DNA of 34,796 bases. It comes from Alphaproteobacteria bacterium. Lineage in GTDB: Bacteria > Pseudomonadota > Alphaproteobacteria > Micavibrionales > UBA2020. Of the stretch, positions 1 through 7,567 are shown in pieces. Location of the stretch: the NCBI GenBank assembly GCA_004297545.1, contig SCTB01000110.1, positions 1 through 34,796 on the forward strand, in the 5' to 3' direction. The position numbers and the translations under genes were made by a program. Position 1 is the first letter of the stretch, and the number at the start of each line of letters is the position of its first letter. The notes under the pieces were generated by a model. That model was not told the DNA's origin. It did not search any database and worked only from the letters and a program-made list of their open reading frames with translations.

Positions 1-45
1 GCCGGCTTCCTTCAGGGCATGCAGCAACGCTTCGCCCACGTTCAT
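1..45 (-). CDS. N-terminus of a probable thiamine-diphosphate-dependent enzyme (partial)
   Basis: The first 15 codons on the minus strand read MNVGEALLHALKEAG and run off the window edge. This opening resembles the N-terminal helix of thiamine-diphosphate enzymes of the acetolactate synthase / indolepyruvate decarboxylase type, but 15 residues are too few to fix the substrate. The ATG at 43-45 is preceded by a purine-rich GGGGGGAAG ribosome site. A perfect FNR-type box with a -10 hexamer lies upstream (107-120), so the gene belongs to the same oxygen-responsive set as its neighbours. If it is a 2-oxoacid decarboxylase it would fit the fermentative theme; that part is inference. Confidence 0.45.
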   Translation of the reverse strand, partial: MNVGEALLHALKEAG

Positions 46-78
46 GACTTCCCCCCTATCGCAAGGTCTATATCGTTA

Positions 79-120
79 AGTCTAAACCCCACCTCCCGAA
101 AAGGACTTGATTTATATCAA
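79..120 (-). promoter_or_regulatory. FNR-type box and -10 of the TPP-enzyme gene
   Basis: The box TTGATTTATATCAA at 107-120 is the textbook FNR palindrome. Reading toward the gene, 22 bp separate it from TAGACT (79-84), a -10-like hexamer. The inferred start is near 72, giving a leader of about 27 nt before the ATG at 45. Confidence 0.8.
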
Positions 121-147
121 CAAGTATTGGGAAACCCCACCGCCGGG

Positions 148-182
148 AAAAAAGGCCCCGCGCGGGCAAAATGCGCGTGGCC
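148..182 (-). terminator. Rho-independent terminator of nirK
   Basis: On the minus strand, 20 bp after the nirK stop, arms 173-182 and 154-163 pair over 9 of 10 positions and are followed by six T residues (complement of A148-153). Stem plus T-run is the classical intrinsic terminator. Confidence 0.75.
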
Positions 183-201
183 TTGCTAAGAAACATCCAT
201 G

Positions 202-1317
202 TCAATGCTTCATGGATGGCGGTTTTGTCGGCGGCGCAGCCTTGAATACTTCTGTATTTTCAGGCCCTTCGACTTCCAATACGCCCAGAAGCCCGCGCCC
301 GGCGCGCGACAGGGCGTGGTCTACCAGCATAAATTTCCCCGGCACTTCCAGCTTCAGTTCGACCATGGTCGCGCCGCCCGGCGGCACCGTTATGGTCTGC
401 ACATCCGTCAGGGGCGGGCTGGTGAGCGACCCGAGCTCATAGACCTTGTCGAAGGTTTCGCCGATGATATGGAAGGATGACGTCTTGTTGGGCCCCGCAT
501 CCCCGAAATAAATGCGAATGGTTTCGCCGACCTTGGCTTTCAGCGGCGCGTCTTTCACCAGCGCACCGACCGCGCCGTTGAAAACGTAATACTCCGGCGT
601 TTCGTTCATGAGCTTCTGGTAATCGTCGTTTACCGCGCCACGCGTGCCCTGCGCCTCCGCCGTGTATATCTCTCCCTGCATCACGTAGAATTCGCGGTCG
701 ACGGGCTTCAGGCCCTCCTTGGGCTCGACGAGGATCATTCCGTACATCCCTTTCGCGATATGCCATGCTACCGGCGGCGTCGCGCAATGGTAGACGTAAA
801 TGCCCGGATGCAGCGCCTTGAAGGTGAAATCCCCGGATTTTCCCGGCATGGCTTCCGTGGCGCCCGCCCCGCCGCCCGGGCCAGTGACAGCGTGGAAATC
901 GATATTGTGCATCATCATGCTGCTGGCCGCATTCTTCAGCGTCACGTGCACCGTATCCCCTTCGCGGACACGGACCAGCGGCCCCGGCACCTTGCCGCCG
1001 AACGTCCAGTAGTTATAGGTCGTTCCGTCATCCAGCTGGCCTTTCACCTCGACCGTCTCGAGCACCACCTCCACATTCTGCGGGGGACGCTCTGCAATAG
1101 GCGGCGGCAGATCCGTCGGCGGCAGGACGATGCTGACCGCCGCCGGGGGCTGGACGGTCTGGGCCGTCTGCGCTGAAACATCCGCCGCCAGGCTGCCCAT
1201 GCCGAGCGTCAGGCCCAGCGCCGCGGTCGCCACGATCTTTGCGGGTCGCTTGAATATGCTGCGCGCAGCATCGTTAAAGGCGCGTTTGAAGGATTTCTTT
1301 TCATTGCTGTTGGCCAT
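202..1317 (-). CDS. nirK: Copper-containing nitrite reductase, AniA-like class II NirK
   Basis: Reduces nitrite to nitric oxide in the periplasm with electrons from a small cytochrome c or cupredoxin. About 371 residues: a basic N-terminus and hydrophobic signal segment (about residues 28-48), then two cupredoxin domains. Type 1 copper ligands are His137, Cys178, His186 and Met191; type 2 ligands are His142, His177 and His334; the catalytic pair is Asp140 (HNIDFHA) and His283 (SSFHIIGE). The stretch WHIAKGMYGMILVEP resembles Neisseria AniA more than the Alcaligenes type. An in-frame GTG at 1326 exists, but ATG 1317 has AGAGG 8 nt upstream and is preferred. Divergent from tpl; an FNR-type box drives it. 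No nitric oxide reductase gene lies in the window, so the fate of NO must be settled elsewhere. Confidence 0.95.
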   Translation of the reverse strand: MANSNEKKSFKRAFNDAARSIFKRPAKIVATAALGLTLGMGSLAADVSAQTAQTVQPPAAVSIVLPPTDLPPPIAERPPQNVEVVLETVEVKGQLDDGTTYNYWTFGGKVPGPLVRVREGDTVHVTLKNAASSMMMHNIDFHAVTGPGGGAGATEAMPGKSGDFTFKALHPGIYVYHCATPPVAWHIAKGMYGMILVEPKEGLKPVDREFYVMQGEIYTAEAQGTRGAVNDDYQKLMNETPEYYVFNGAVGALVKDAPLKAKVGETIRIYFGDAGPNKTSSFHIIGETFDKVYELGSLTSPPLTDVQTITVPPGGATMVELKLEVPGKFMLVDHALSRAGRGLLGVLEVEGPENTEVFKAAPPTKPPSMKH

Positions 1318-1360
1318 GGCTGGCACCTCTGCATTTGTTGAATATTTGATGATGTCGTTT

Positions 1361-1402
1361 TTGATAAACCCGATTGAGGGCCGCGTATTTGACCTGAGTC
1401 AA
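1361..1402 (-). promoter_or_regulatory. FNR-type box and -10 of nirK
   Basis: The box TTGACCTGAGTCAA (1389-1402) is followed on the minus strand, after 22 bp, by TATCAA (1361-1366). The inferred start is near 1354, leaving a 37-nt leader before ATG 1317. The geometry matches class II FNR activation. Confidence 0.8.
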
Positions 1403-1434
1403 ATATTCAGAATATTGTTCAATCCTGCGCATAA

Positions 1435-1477
1435 TTGACCCTGGTCAATGCCAAACCCTTGATCCACCCCATATTGT
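1435..1477 (+). promoter_or_regulatory. FNR-type box and -10 of tpl
   Basis: The box TTGACCCTGGTCAA (1435-1448) is followed after 23 bp by TATTGT (1472-1477). It is the only box of the set with 23 rather than 22 bp. The inferred start is near 1483. It is separate from the nirK box 32 bp away, so each divergent gene has its own site. Confidence 0.75.
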
Positions 1478-1507
1478 ATTGCGGATGTTTTTTCAGGAGA
1501 CCGGAAC

Positions 1508-2899
1508 ATGGCGGCAAAGAAACCGATCAAAAGAAGCTGGGCAGAACCCTTTAAAATCAAGGTCGTCGAGCCGATCAAGATGACCACCCGTGCATACCGG
1601 GAACAGGCGATTGAAGAGGCCGGCTACAATACCTTCCTGCTCAGGTCCGAAGATGTATATATCGACCTCCTGACCGACAGCGGCACCAATGCCATGAGCG
1701 ACCGGCAATGGGCCGGCATGATGCTGGGCGACGAGGCCTATGCCGGCAGCCGGAATTTCTATTACCTCGAGGACAATGTCCGCAAATACTACGGCATGCC
1801 GCATTTCGTCCCCACGCATCAGGGACGCGCGGCGGAGCATATAATTTCGCGCATCCTCATCAAGCCCGGCGACTTCGTTCCGGGAAACATGTATTTCACC
1901 ACGACCAAGCTCCATCAGGAATTGGCAGGAGCCACTTTCGTGGATGTGATTGTCGACGAAGCGCATGATCCGGTGAACGCGCATCCCTTCAAGGGCAATA
2001 TCGACCCTCAAAAACTGGAAGACCTGATTAAAAAGGTCGGCGCGAAAAAAATCGCCTATGTCTCCATGGCCGGTCCGGTCAATATGGCCGGCGGACAGCC
2101 GTTTTCGATGAATAACCTGAGGGAAGTGCATGCGCTGTGCAAGAAGCACAAAATCCGGCTCTGGTTCGATGCGACGCGCGCCTGCGAGAACGCCTTCTTT
2201 ATCAAGGAACGGGAAAAAGGCTATCAGGACAAAACCATCGCCCAGATACTGAAGGAAATGTGCTCGCATTTCGAAGGCTTGTGGATCAGCGCCAAAAAGG
2301 ACCTTCTTGTCAATATCGGCGGCTTTCTGGCGACCCGGGATGAAAAGGTATATGAAGAAGCCAGCAACATGGTCGTCGTTTACGAAGGGCTGCATACCTA
2401 TGGCGGGCTGGCGGGCCGGGATATGGAAGCCATGGCGCGCGGCATCGAGGAAATGGTCGAATACGACGGCATCCGCGCCAGAATCAAGCAGGTGGAATAT
2501 TGCGGAAAGCAGCTGGAGAAATACGGCGTGCCCATCGTAAAACCGATAGGCGGCCACGCCATCTTTCTGGATGCCCGGAAGTTCCTGAAGCATATCCCCC
2601 AGAACCAGTTCCCGGCGCAAACGCTGTCGGCGGAGATTTATCTCGATTCCGGAGTGAGGTCCATGGAGCGTGGCGTCGTTTCGGCGGGGCGCGATCCCGA
2701 AACGGGCGACCACAAGTACACCGAACTCGAACTTGTCCGTCTGACTTTTCCAAGACGCGTTTACACGCAGGCGCATATCGACGTCACGGTCGAATCCGTC
2801 GCCTCCGTCCATGAGAACAGGAAAAAGGTCCGCGGGCTGAAAATGGTATATGAACCAAAATATTTGCGCTTTTTTCAAGCCAGGTTTGAAAAGTTGTAG
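1508..2899 (+). CDS. tpl: Tyrosine phenol-lyase (beta-tyrosinase)
   Basis: PLP enzyme of the beta-eliminating lyase family; splits L-tyrosine into phenol, pyruvate and ammonia. It has 463 residues. Numbering runs a constant 7 ahead of Citrobacter freundii tyrosine phenol-lyase (recalled): Tyr78 (Tyr71), Arg107 (Arg100), Thr131 (Thr124), Asp221 and Arg224 (Asp214, Arg217), PLP lysine Lys264 (Lys257), Met386 and Arg388 (Met379, Arg381). Arg388 in GVRSMERG separates it from tryptophanase, which has GVRAVEIG there. The C-terminal LRFFQARF also matches. Met288 of the Citrobacter enzyme is Leu295 here. The ATG follows TCAGGAGACCGGAAC, a good ribosome site. An FNR-type box indicates low-oxygen expression. 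The pyruvate formed could feed the lactate dehydrogenase encoded further on (inference). Confidence 0.9.
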   Translation: MAAKKPIKRSWAEPFKIKVVEPIKMTTRAYREQAIEEAGYNTFLLRSEDVYIDLLTDSGTNAMSDRQWAGMMLGDEAYAGSRNFYYLEDNVRKYYGMPHFVPTHQGRAAEHIISRILIKPGDFVPGNMYFTTTKLHQELAGATFVDVIVDEAHDPVNAHPFKGNIDPQKLEDLIKKVGAKKIAYVSMAGPVNMAGGQPFSMNNLREVHALCKKHKIRLWFDATRACENAFFIKEREKGYQDKTIAQILKEMCSHFEGLWISAKKDLLVNIGGFLATRDEKVYEEASNMVVVYEGLHTYGGLAGRDMEAMARGIEEMVEYDGIRARIKQVEYCGKQLEKYGVPIVKPIGGHAIFLDARKFLKHIPQNQFPAQTLSAEIYLDSGVRSMERGVVSAGRDPETGDHKYTELELVRLTFPRRVYTQAHIDVTVESVASVHENRKKVRGLKMVYEPKYLRFFQARFEKL

Positions 2900-2948
2900 G
2901 CCGGGACGCCTCCTTAAAAGCAGATGCCGGTTGCCGCCGCACCGGAGC

Positions 2949-2970
2949 AAATTGCATAAGACGCAATTTT
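2949..2970 (+). terminator. Weak AT-rich hairpin after tpl
   Basis: AAATTGC (2949-2955) pairs with GCAATTT (2963-2969) over a 7-nt loop and a T follows. The stem is AT-rich and weak. It lies between tpl and the nrdD promoter and may end tpl transcripts; low confidence. Confidence 0.3.
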
Positions 2971-2983
2971 AAAACCTGCGTTT

Positions 2984-3025
2984 TTGACTCAGGTCAAATT
3001 CATTTCACAGCATATGGGGTATTCT
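2984..3025 (+). promoter_or_regulatory. FNR-type box and -10 of nrdDG
   Basis: The box TTGACTCAGGTCAA (2984-2997) and TATTCT (3020-3025) are 22 bp apart. The inferred start is near 3032, giving a 79-nt leader, the longest of the set. A perfect hairpin begins 2 nt into the predicted transcript. Confidence 0.8.
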
Positions 3026-3033
3026 GATTCATA

Positions 3034-3055
3034 GGGGCACAAGTCCTTGTGCCCC
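3034..3055 (+). other. Perfect hairpin at the predicted 5' end of the nrdDG mRNA
   Basis: GGGGCACAAG (3034-3043) and CTTGTGCCCC (3046-3055) are exact reverse complements with a 2-nt centre, so about 9 bp with a 4-nt loop. No T-run follows, which argues against a terminator. Its position at the inferred transcript start suggests a 5' stabilising stem or a regulator site; both are inference. Confidence 0.5.
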
Positions 3056-3110
3056 TTCAACAAAAATCAAAAAGACCATCTTCATCGAGCGAATATTACG
3101 GAGGCCACAA

Positions 3111-5093
3111 ATGACTGTATCGCAGAAGCCTGCGACTGTACTTCCTTTTCCTTTAGAATCCCTGTTTCCCGGCACGAAAGTCGATTGCTCTCACGCCGTC
3201 ACCGAATATATCGCCAAGGAGGACTGGCGCATCAACGCCAATGCCAATACCGGCTATTCCAACGCGGGAATGATCAACAATCTGGCCGGCAAGGTTATCG
3301 CCAACTACTGGCTCGATTGCGTTTACAGCGCAGAGGAAGGCAAAGCCCACCGCGAAGGCGATATTCATATTCACGACCTTGACTGCCTCACCGGATACTG
3401 CGCCGGCTGGAGCCTGCGGCAACTGCTCAATGACGGCTTCAACGGCGTTTCGGGGCGCGTTTCCTCCCGCCCGCCGCGGCATTTCCGCGAAGCGCTGGGG
3501 CAGATGTCGAATTTTCTGGGCATCCTTCAGTCGGAATGGGCCGGCGCGCAGGCCTTCAGCAGCTTCGACACCTATCTTGCACCCTATGTTTTCCGGGATC
3601 GCCTTAGTCTTGGCGACATCAAGAAAGCCATCCGGCAGTTCGTCTATAACCTCAACGTGCCCGCCCGCTGGGGACAATCGCCGTTCACCAATATCACTCT
3701 GGATATCACCGTCCCGGACGATCTGAAGAAAAACTTCCCCACCGCGAAGGACCGGCACCTCTTTGAAAACCTGAAGGACGACGCCCTGCTGCAGGAGGCG
3801 CGAAAGCGCGACCTGGGACTGCGGTCGCTCGACGAGATGACCTATAGCCATTTCCTGCCCGAAATGGAACTGATCAACATCGCCTATTACGAGGTCATGA
3901 CCGAGGGCGATTCCCACGGCCAGCCTTTCACCTTTCCCATCCCGACCGTCAACATCACCGACGATTTCGACTGGGACGGCAAGGTGGCGAAAGCCATTTT
4001 CGAAAACACCGCCAAGGTCGGCTCGTCCTACTTCCAGAACTTCGTCGGCAGCCAGTGGAAGCGCAATGAAAGGGGCGAACGTACGCCCAATCCGGAAGCC
4101 TATTCACCGGGCGCCGTGCGCTCGATGTGCTGCCGCCTGCAGCTGGATCTCCGCGAACTGCAGAAGCGCGGCAACGGTCTGTTCGGCTCCGCCGAGATGA
4201 CGGGGTCGCTGGGCGTTGTCACGCTGAACATGGCCCGCCTCGGCTACCGCTTCAGGGGCGATTTTCCGGGACTGATGCATGAGCTCGACCGGCTGATGGA
4301 TATCGCCTTTTCGACGCTCGAGAAAAAGCGCAGCTTCGTGCAGGAAATGTACAACCGCGGCCTCTACCCTTACACGGCGCGCTACCTGCCGTTCTTAAGG
4401 AACCATTTCAGCACCATCGGCGTCAACGGCATGAACGAGATGATGAGGAACTTCTCGAACGACACGATGGACCTGACGGATGAGCGCGGCATCAACGCCT
4501 GCCTCGGCATCCTCGACCACATGCGCGAGAAAATCCGCCGATACCAGCAGGAATCGGGGAACCTGTACAACCTGGAAGCGACGCCTGCCGAAGGCACGAC
4601 TTACAGGTTTGCCAAGGAGGATAAAAAGCGCTTTCCCGACATCATCCAGGCAGGCTTCGGAAACAACATCTACTACACCAATTCCTCGCAGGTTCCCGTC
4701 GGCTATACGGATGACCCCTTCGAGGCGCTGAACCTGCAGAACCGGCTGCAATGCAAATACACCGGCGGCACGGTCCTGCACCTCTATATGAATGAAAAGC
4801 TCTCCAGCGCGGATGCCTGCAAGCGTTTCGTAAAGAAGGTCATCGAGAACTACCAGCTTCCCTATATCACGATCACGCCCGTCTTTTCGGTCTGCAACGC
4901 CCACGGCTATCTCAACGGCGAGCAACCCAGATGCCCCTCCTGCGGCGAAAAGACGCAAGTCTGGACGCGGGTCATGGGATATTTCCGCCCTGTCGACAGC
5001 TTCAACATCGGCAAGCAGGGCGAACACAGGGAAAGGAAGCATTTTCTTGAGCGCCGCATCCATACGGGAGACCTGTTCCAGACCCATGAATGA
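3111..5093 (+). CDS. nrdD: Anaerobic (class III) ribonucleoside-triphosphate reductase
   Basis: Makes deoxynucleotides without oxygen using a glycyl radical. It has 660 residues. The C-terminus carries a zinc site of the form C-x2-H...C-x2-C (CNAHGYLNGE, then CPSCG) and the glycyl-radical segment RVMGYFRP. The middle contains RSMCCRLQLDLREL, with the cysteine pair used in radical transfer. Compared with E. coli NrdD (about 712 residues) the N-terminus lacks the roughly 90-residue ATP-cone: the catalytic part begins by about residue 20. Allosteric activity control by dATP through that cone is therefore not expected. The ATG is preceded by ACGGAGGCCACAA, a good ribosome site. nrdG overlaps its last 8 bases. 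An FNR-type promoter drives the pair. Confidence 0.95.
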   Translation: MTVSQKPATVLPFPLESLFPGTKVDCSHAVTEYIAKEDWRINANANTGYSNAGMINNLAGKVIANYWLDCVYSAEEGKAHREGDIHIHDLDCLTGYCAGWSLRQLLNDGFNGVSGRVSSRPPRHFREALGQMSNFLGILQSEWAGAQAFSSFDTYLAPYVFRDRLSLGDIKKAIRQFVYNLNVPARWGQSPFTNITLDITVPDDLKKNFPTAKDRHLFENLKDDALLQEARKRDLGLRSLDEMTYSHFLPEMELINIAYYEVMTEGDSHGQPFTFPIPTVNITDDFDWDGKVAKAIFENTAKVGSSYFQNFVGSQWKRNERGERTPNPEAYSPGAVRSMCCRLQLDLRELQKRGNGLFGSAEMTGSLGVVTLNMARLGYRFRGDFPGLMHELDRLMDIAFSTLEKKRSFVQEMYNRGLYPYTARYLPFLRNHFSTIGVNGMNEMMRNFSNDTMDLTDERGINACLGILDHMREKIRRYQQESGNLYNLEATPAEGTTYRFAKEDKKRFPDIIQAGFGNNIYYTNSSQVPVGYTDDPFEALNLQNRLQCKYTGGTVLHLYMNEKLSSADACKRFVKKVIENYQLPYITITPVFSVCNAHGYLNGEQPRCPSCGEKTQVWTRVMGYFRPVDSFNIGKQGEHRERKHFLERRIHTGDLFQTHE

Positions 5094-5790
5094 GTTCCTG
5101 CCCGTCTATGACCTGACGCCCTTCACGATGCTCGATTTCCCCGACCGCGTCGCCTGCATCGTGTGGTTCTCCGGGTGCAACATGCGCTGCCTGTATTGTC
5201 ACAACCCCGAGATCGTGAAGGGCAAGTCCGGCAAGCTGAAGGCGGCGGATATCCTGTCGTTCCTGGAGGACCGCAGGGGCCTGCTGGACGGCGTCGTCCT
5301 GTCGGGCGGCGAGGCGACGCTGTACGAGGGCATCATCCCCTTCGCCCGCGCGGTGCGGAAAATGGGCTTCGCGGTCAAACTGGACACCAACGGCACCCGT
5401 CCCGCGATTGTCCGGCAGATGCTGGACGAGGCTCTCCTGAGCTATATCGCGCTCGATTACAAGGCGCCGCCGGAGAAATTCAAGGCTGTCACCGGCATTG
5501 CGGAATGGGCCGCCTTTGAGGAAACCCTGAAGCTGGTCTGCCGGGAAAGATTCGTGCCGGTTGAAATCCGCACCACCGTCCATGCCAGCCTGCTGGATGA
5601 GAATGATATCTCTGAAATCGTTGCCGATCTGGACAGCAGGGGCTATCATGGCCGATATTATGTCCAAAACTACCGGGGGCCGTCCGGGAAAACACTGGGA
5701 AACCTGGGCCCGCCGGACCGCAGTCTCTCGCTGGCAGCACTCATAAGCTCCGCCCCCTTCCCGGTGGGCTTGAGAAACTTTAACACTTGA
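5086..5790 (+). CDS. nrdG: Anaerobic ribonucleotide reductase activating protein, radical SAM
   Basis: Radical SAM enzyme that installs the glycyl radical on NrdD. It has 234 residues. The cluster motif C-x3-C-x2-C is in FSGCNMRCLYCHNP near residue 30, followed by GGEATL. The opening YDLTPFTMLDFPDR and its length fit the NrdG2 type rather than the shorter E. coli NrdG. ATG 5086 is chosen because it matches the family start and overlaps the nrdD stop by 8 bases, implying coupling; an earlier in-frame start at 5047 would only add shadow of nrdD. The TGA stop (5788-5790) lies inside the FNR-type box of the next gene. Confidence 0.93.
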   Translation: MNEFLPVYDLTPFTMLDFPDRVACIVWFSGCNMRCLYCHNPEIVKGKSGKLKAADILSFLEDRRGLLDGVVLSGGEATLYEGIIPFARAVRKMGFAVKLDTNGTRPAIVRQMLDEALLSYIALDYKAPPEKFKAVTGIAEWAAFEETLKLVCRERFVPVEIRTTVHASLLDENDISEIVADLDSRGYHGRYYVQNYRGPSGKTLGNLGPPDRSLSLAALISSAPFPVGLRNFNT

Positions 5791-5828
5791 TTTCGGTCAA
5801 GGCGTTTTTCCTGAAAACGCCATATCAA
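5787..5828 (+). promoter_or_regulatory. FNR-type box and -10 of the outer-membrane barrel gene
   Basis: The box TTGATTTCGGTCAA (5787-5800) contains the nrdG stop codon. After 22 bp comes TATCAA (5823-5828); the inferred start is near 5835, 17 nt before the ATG. The spacer is almost entirely filled by a perfect inverted repeat, listed separately. Confidence 0.8.
5801..5821. repeat. Perfect inverted repeat between FNR box and -10
   Basis: GGCGTTTT (5801-5808) and AAAACGCC (5814-5821) flank a 5-nt centre. It starts on the base right after the box and ends one base before the -10. It may be a second operator or the stem of a terminator for nrdDG. None of the other twelve spacers that I read shows such a perfect repeat. 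Confidence 0.55.
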
Positions 5829-5851
5829 AGGGAGGAAAGGCGACCTGTCCC

Positions 5852-7102
5852 ATGAAAAAACGACTCCTGCAATATCTTCTCCTGCCGGCATCGCTGTTTG
5901 CCCTGCTGCAAGTACCTTCCGCACAGGCGGATTCCCCGGAAGACCTCTTCAGCAAGGGCAAGGTTTTCGGGCAGCTGAGGTACAGGTATGAGAACGTCGA
6001 TCAGGCCGGTCTCGCCCATACGACCGGCGTGGCCAATACCCTGCGCGCAAACCTGGGCTTCGAGACCGGGACTTACAAGGATTTCAAGGCGCTCGTTGAA
6101 TTGCAGACCGTGCAGCGCCTCGGCGATGACGATTATAACGATACCGTCAACGGCAAGACCACCTACCCGACCATCGCCGACCCTGAAAACAATGAATTCA
6201 ACCAGGCCTGGATAATGTGGTCCGGCCTGCCCAAGACCAGCCTGAAACTGGGCCGGCAGAACATCATTCTCGACAACCAGCGTTTTGTGGGCAATGTCGG
6301 CTGGCGCCAGAACGACCAGACCTATGACGCGGGCACGGCGACTTTCACGCCTGTCGAAAAATTGATCCTGAGTTACAGCTATGTGTGGAACATCAACCGC
6401 ATCTTCGGCGAGCATAACGCCATACCGGACTATACCGGGGCCAATCACCTGATCCACGGGGAATATACCTTCGCCGACTGGCTGAAGATCGCGGCCTACG
6501 ATTATCTTCTCGACATCCACCAGAAGCAGACCCTGTCATCACAGACTTACGGCGCGCAGGCGACAGGCAAAGTACCCCTTGTTGCCGACTTGAAGCTTCA
6601 ATATCTCGCCGAATACGCGCATCAGGCGGATTACAAGGACAGCCCGATCAACTTTCATGCCTCCTACTATCACTTATCCCCCAGCCTGTTGTGGAAAGGC
6701 GTCACGCTGCAGGCGGGCATGGAATCGCTGGGCGGCGACGGCGCCAATGCCTTCCAGTCGCCGCTGGCGACTTTGCATGCCTTCAACGGCTGGGCGGACG
6801 AATTCCTGACCACCCCCGCCAACGGGTTGGAGGATCGTTACGGTCGTGTCGGCTACAAGCTGTCGGGCCTCAACAAGTGGGTTGACGGGACAACCTTCGA
6901 CGCCGTCTATCACGATTTCAACGCAGAAAATACCTCGGCTGATTACGGCACAGAATGGAACTTCCAGGTCAGCAAGACCTTCAAAACGGAAGACTTCAAC
7001 ATCAAGGAGTGGACGGTCACGGCCAAATACGCCGACTATAATGCCGACACATTGTTTACCGACACGAATAAATTCTGGCTGATGGTCGATTTGAAATTCT
7101 AG
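5852..7102 (+). CDS. Outer-membrane beta-barrel protein, alginate-export (AlgE-like) type
   Basis: 416 residues with a Sec signal peptide (about 1-26, ending SAQA-DS), many alternating aromatic/polar beta strands, and a terminal phenylalanine (MVDLKF) as expected for insertion by the Bam machinery. Strand motifs such as GQLRYRYENVDQ and LKLGRQNIILDNQRFVG are typical of the alginate-export porin superfamily. Members are often called alginate export but serve varied solutes, so the substrate is unknown. The ATG follows GGGAGGAAAGGCGACCTGTCCC. An FNR-type promoter directly upstream suggests uptake or export needed at low oxygen, perhaps nitrite or organic acids; that is speculation. Its stop overlaps the stop of the convergent gene at 7099. 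Confidence 0.8.
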   Translation: MKKRLLQYLLLPASLFALLQVPSAQADSPEDLFSKGKVFGQLRYRYENVDQAGLAHTTGVANTLRANLGFETGTYKDFKALVELQTVQRLGDDDYNDTVNGKTTYPTIADPENNEFNQAWIMWSGLPKTSLKLGRQNIILDNQRFVGNVGWRQNDQTYDAGTATFTPVEKLILSYSYVWNINRIFGEHNAIPDYTGANHLIHGEYTFADWLKIAAYDYLLDIHQKQTLSSQTYGAQATGKVPLVADLKLQYLAEYAHQADYKDSPINFHASYYHLSPSLLWKGVTLQAGMESLGGDGANAFQSPLATLHAFNGWADEFLTTPANGLEDRYGRVGYKLSGLNKWVDGTTFDAVYHDFNAENTSADYGTEWNFQVSKTFKTEDFNIKEWTVTAKYADYNADTLFTDTNKFWLMVDLKF

Positions 7103-7371
7103 GCGCAGCAGCCGCAGTTATGGTCGTCCTTGCCATGTCTCTGCTGGCGGAGAATTTTGTACACCTTGCGGATACGCGCATTCATGGTCTTTTCGATCAC
7201 CTCGCCCATATAGTCGTCTGCATCCAGCCAGGCGCGGGCTTCACGCACTTCATCCATCGTCGGTCCGATAATCCTTATCTCCGTGATGATGTGATCTTCT
7301 GCAGTACCCAGGACGGAAGATATTTCGTTTGCGGTAGCAGGCTTCCCCATCAGACGCACTTTCATGCTCAT
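7099..7371 (-). CDS. Small conserved DDYMG-family protein, copy 1
   Basis: 90 residues, function unknown. It shares a clear pattern with the 82-residue protein at 21893: KPAT-x2-EI-x3-LGT, then a short helix, then WLD-x-DDYMG and R-x-VY-x-LL/IL-x2-R. The two are paralogues with no catalytic motif that I recognise; the acidic, helical character suggests a small soluble binding or modulatory protein. This copy ends in a cysteine-rich tail (HNCGCCA) that the other lacks, so metal binding is possible. ATG 7371 has GAGGAG upstream; longer readings to 7551 would run through the preceding small ORF. Both copies sit downstream of FNR-type boxes. Confidence 0.75.
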   Translation of the reverse strand: MSMKVRLMGKPATANEISSVLGTAEDHIITEIRIIGPTMDEVREARAWLDADDYMGEVIEKTMNARIRKVYKILRQQRHGKDDHNCGCCA

Positions 7372-7382
7372 GTCAGTACTCC

Positions 7383-7532
7383 TCAATCGGTTGCGGAATT
7401 GCAGCAGAATTCTTCTTTTTGAAAAAGCTTGGGGACGGAGGGCTTGACGATCTGCTGGTTTGAAACAACCTTCCAATAGGCGACAGCAGGAAAACGATAT
7501 TCGACGTTTTTCAGGGCAAGCGTTTGTCTCAT
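7383..7532 (-). CDS. Hypothetical 49-residue protein
   Basis: A short ORF opening MRQTLALKNVEYRFPAVAYW, with the FNR-type promoter 70 bp upstream and a strong GGAGGAG ribosome site 7 nt before its ATG. It ends 11 bp before the start of the DDYMG gene, so the two are probably cotranscribed. It holds a CC pair near the end (EEFCCNSATD). No family is recognised. The support is the ribosome site, promoter spacing and operon position, not homology. It could also be a leader peptide. Confidence 0.5.
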   Translation of the reverse strand: MRQTLALKNVEYRFPAVAYWKVVSNQQIVKPSVPKLFQKEEFCCNSATD

Positions 7533-7567
7533 CGGACTTCTCCTCCAACATGCTCCGGACTGCATTA

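Noticed and set aside
1508-2899. Tryptophanase (tnaA) as the name of this gene
   Set aside because: The GVRSMERG segment with Arg388 and the threonine in YFTTTK follow tyrosine phenol-lyase; tryptophanase has a different motif there.
1493-2950. A 485-codon open frame on the minus strand opposite tpl
   Set aside because: The plus-strand frame matches tyrosine phenol-lyase residue by residue; the antisense frame has no family features.
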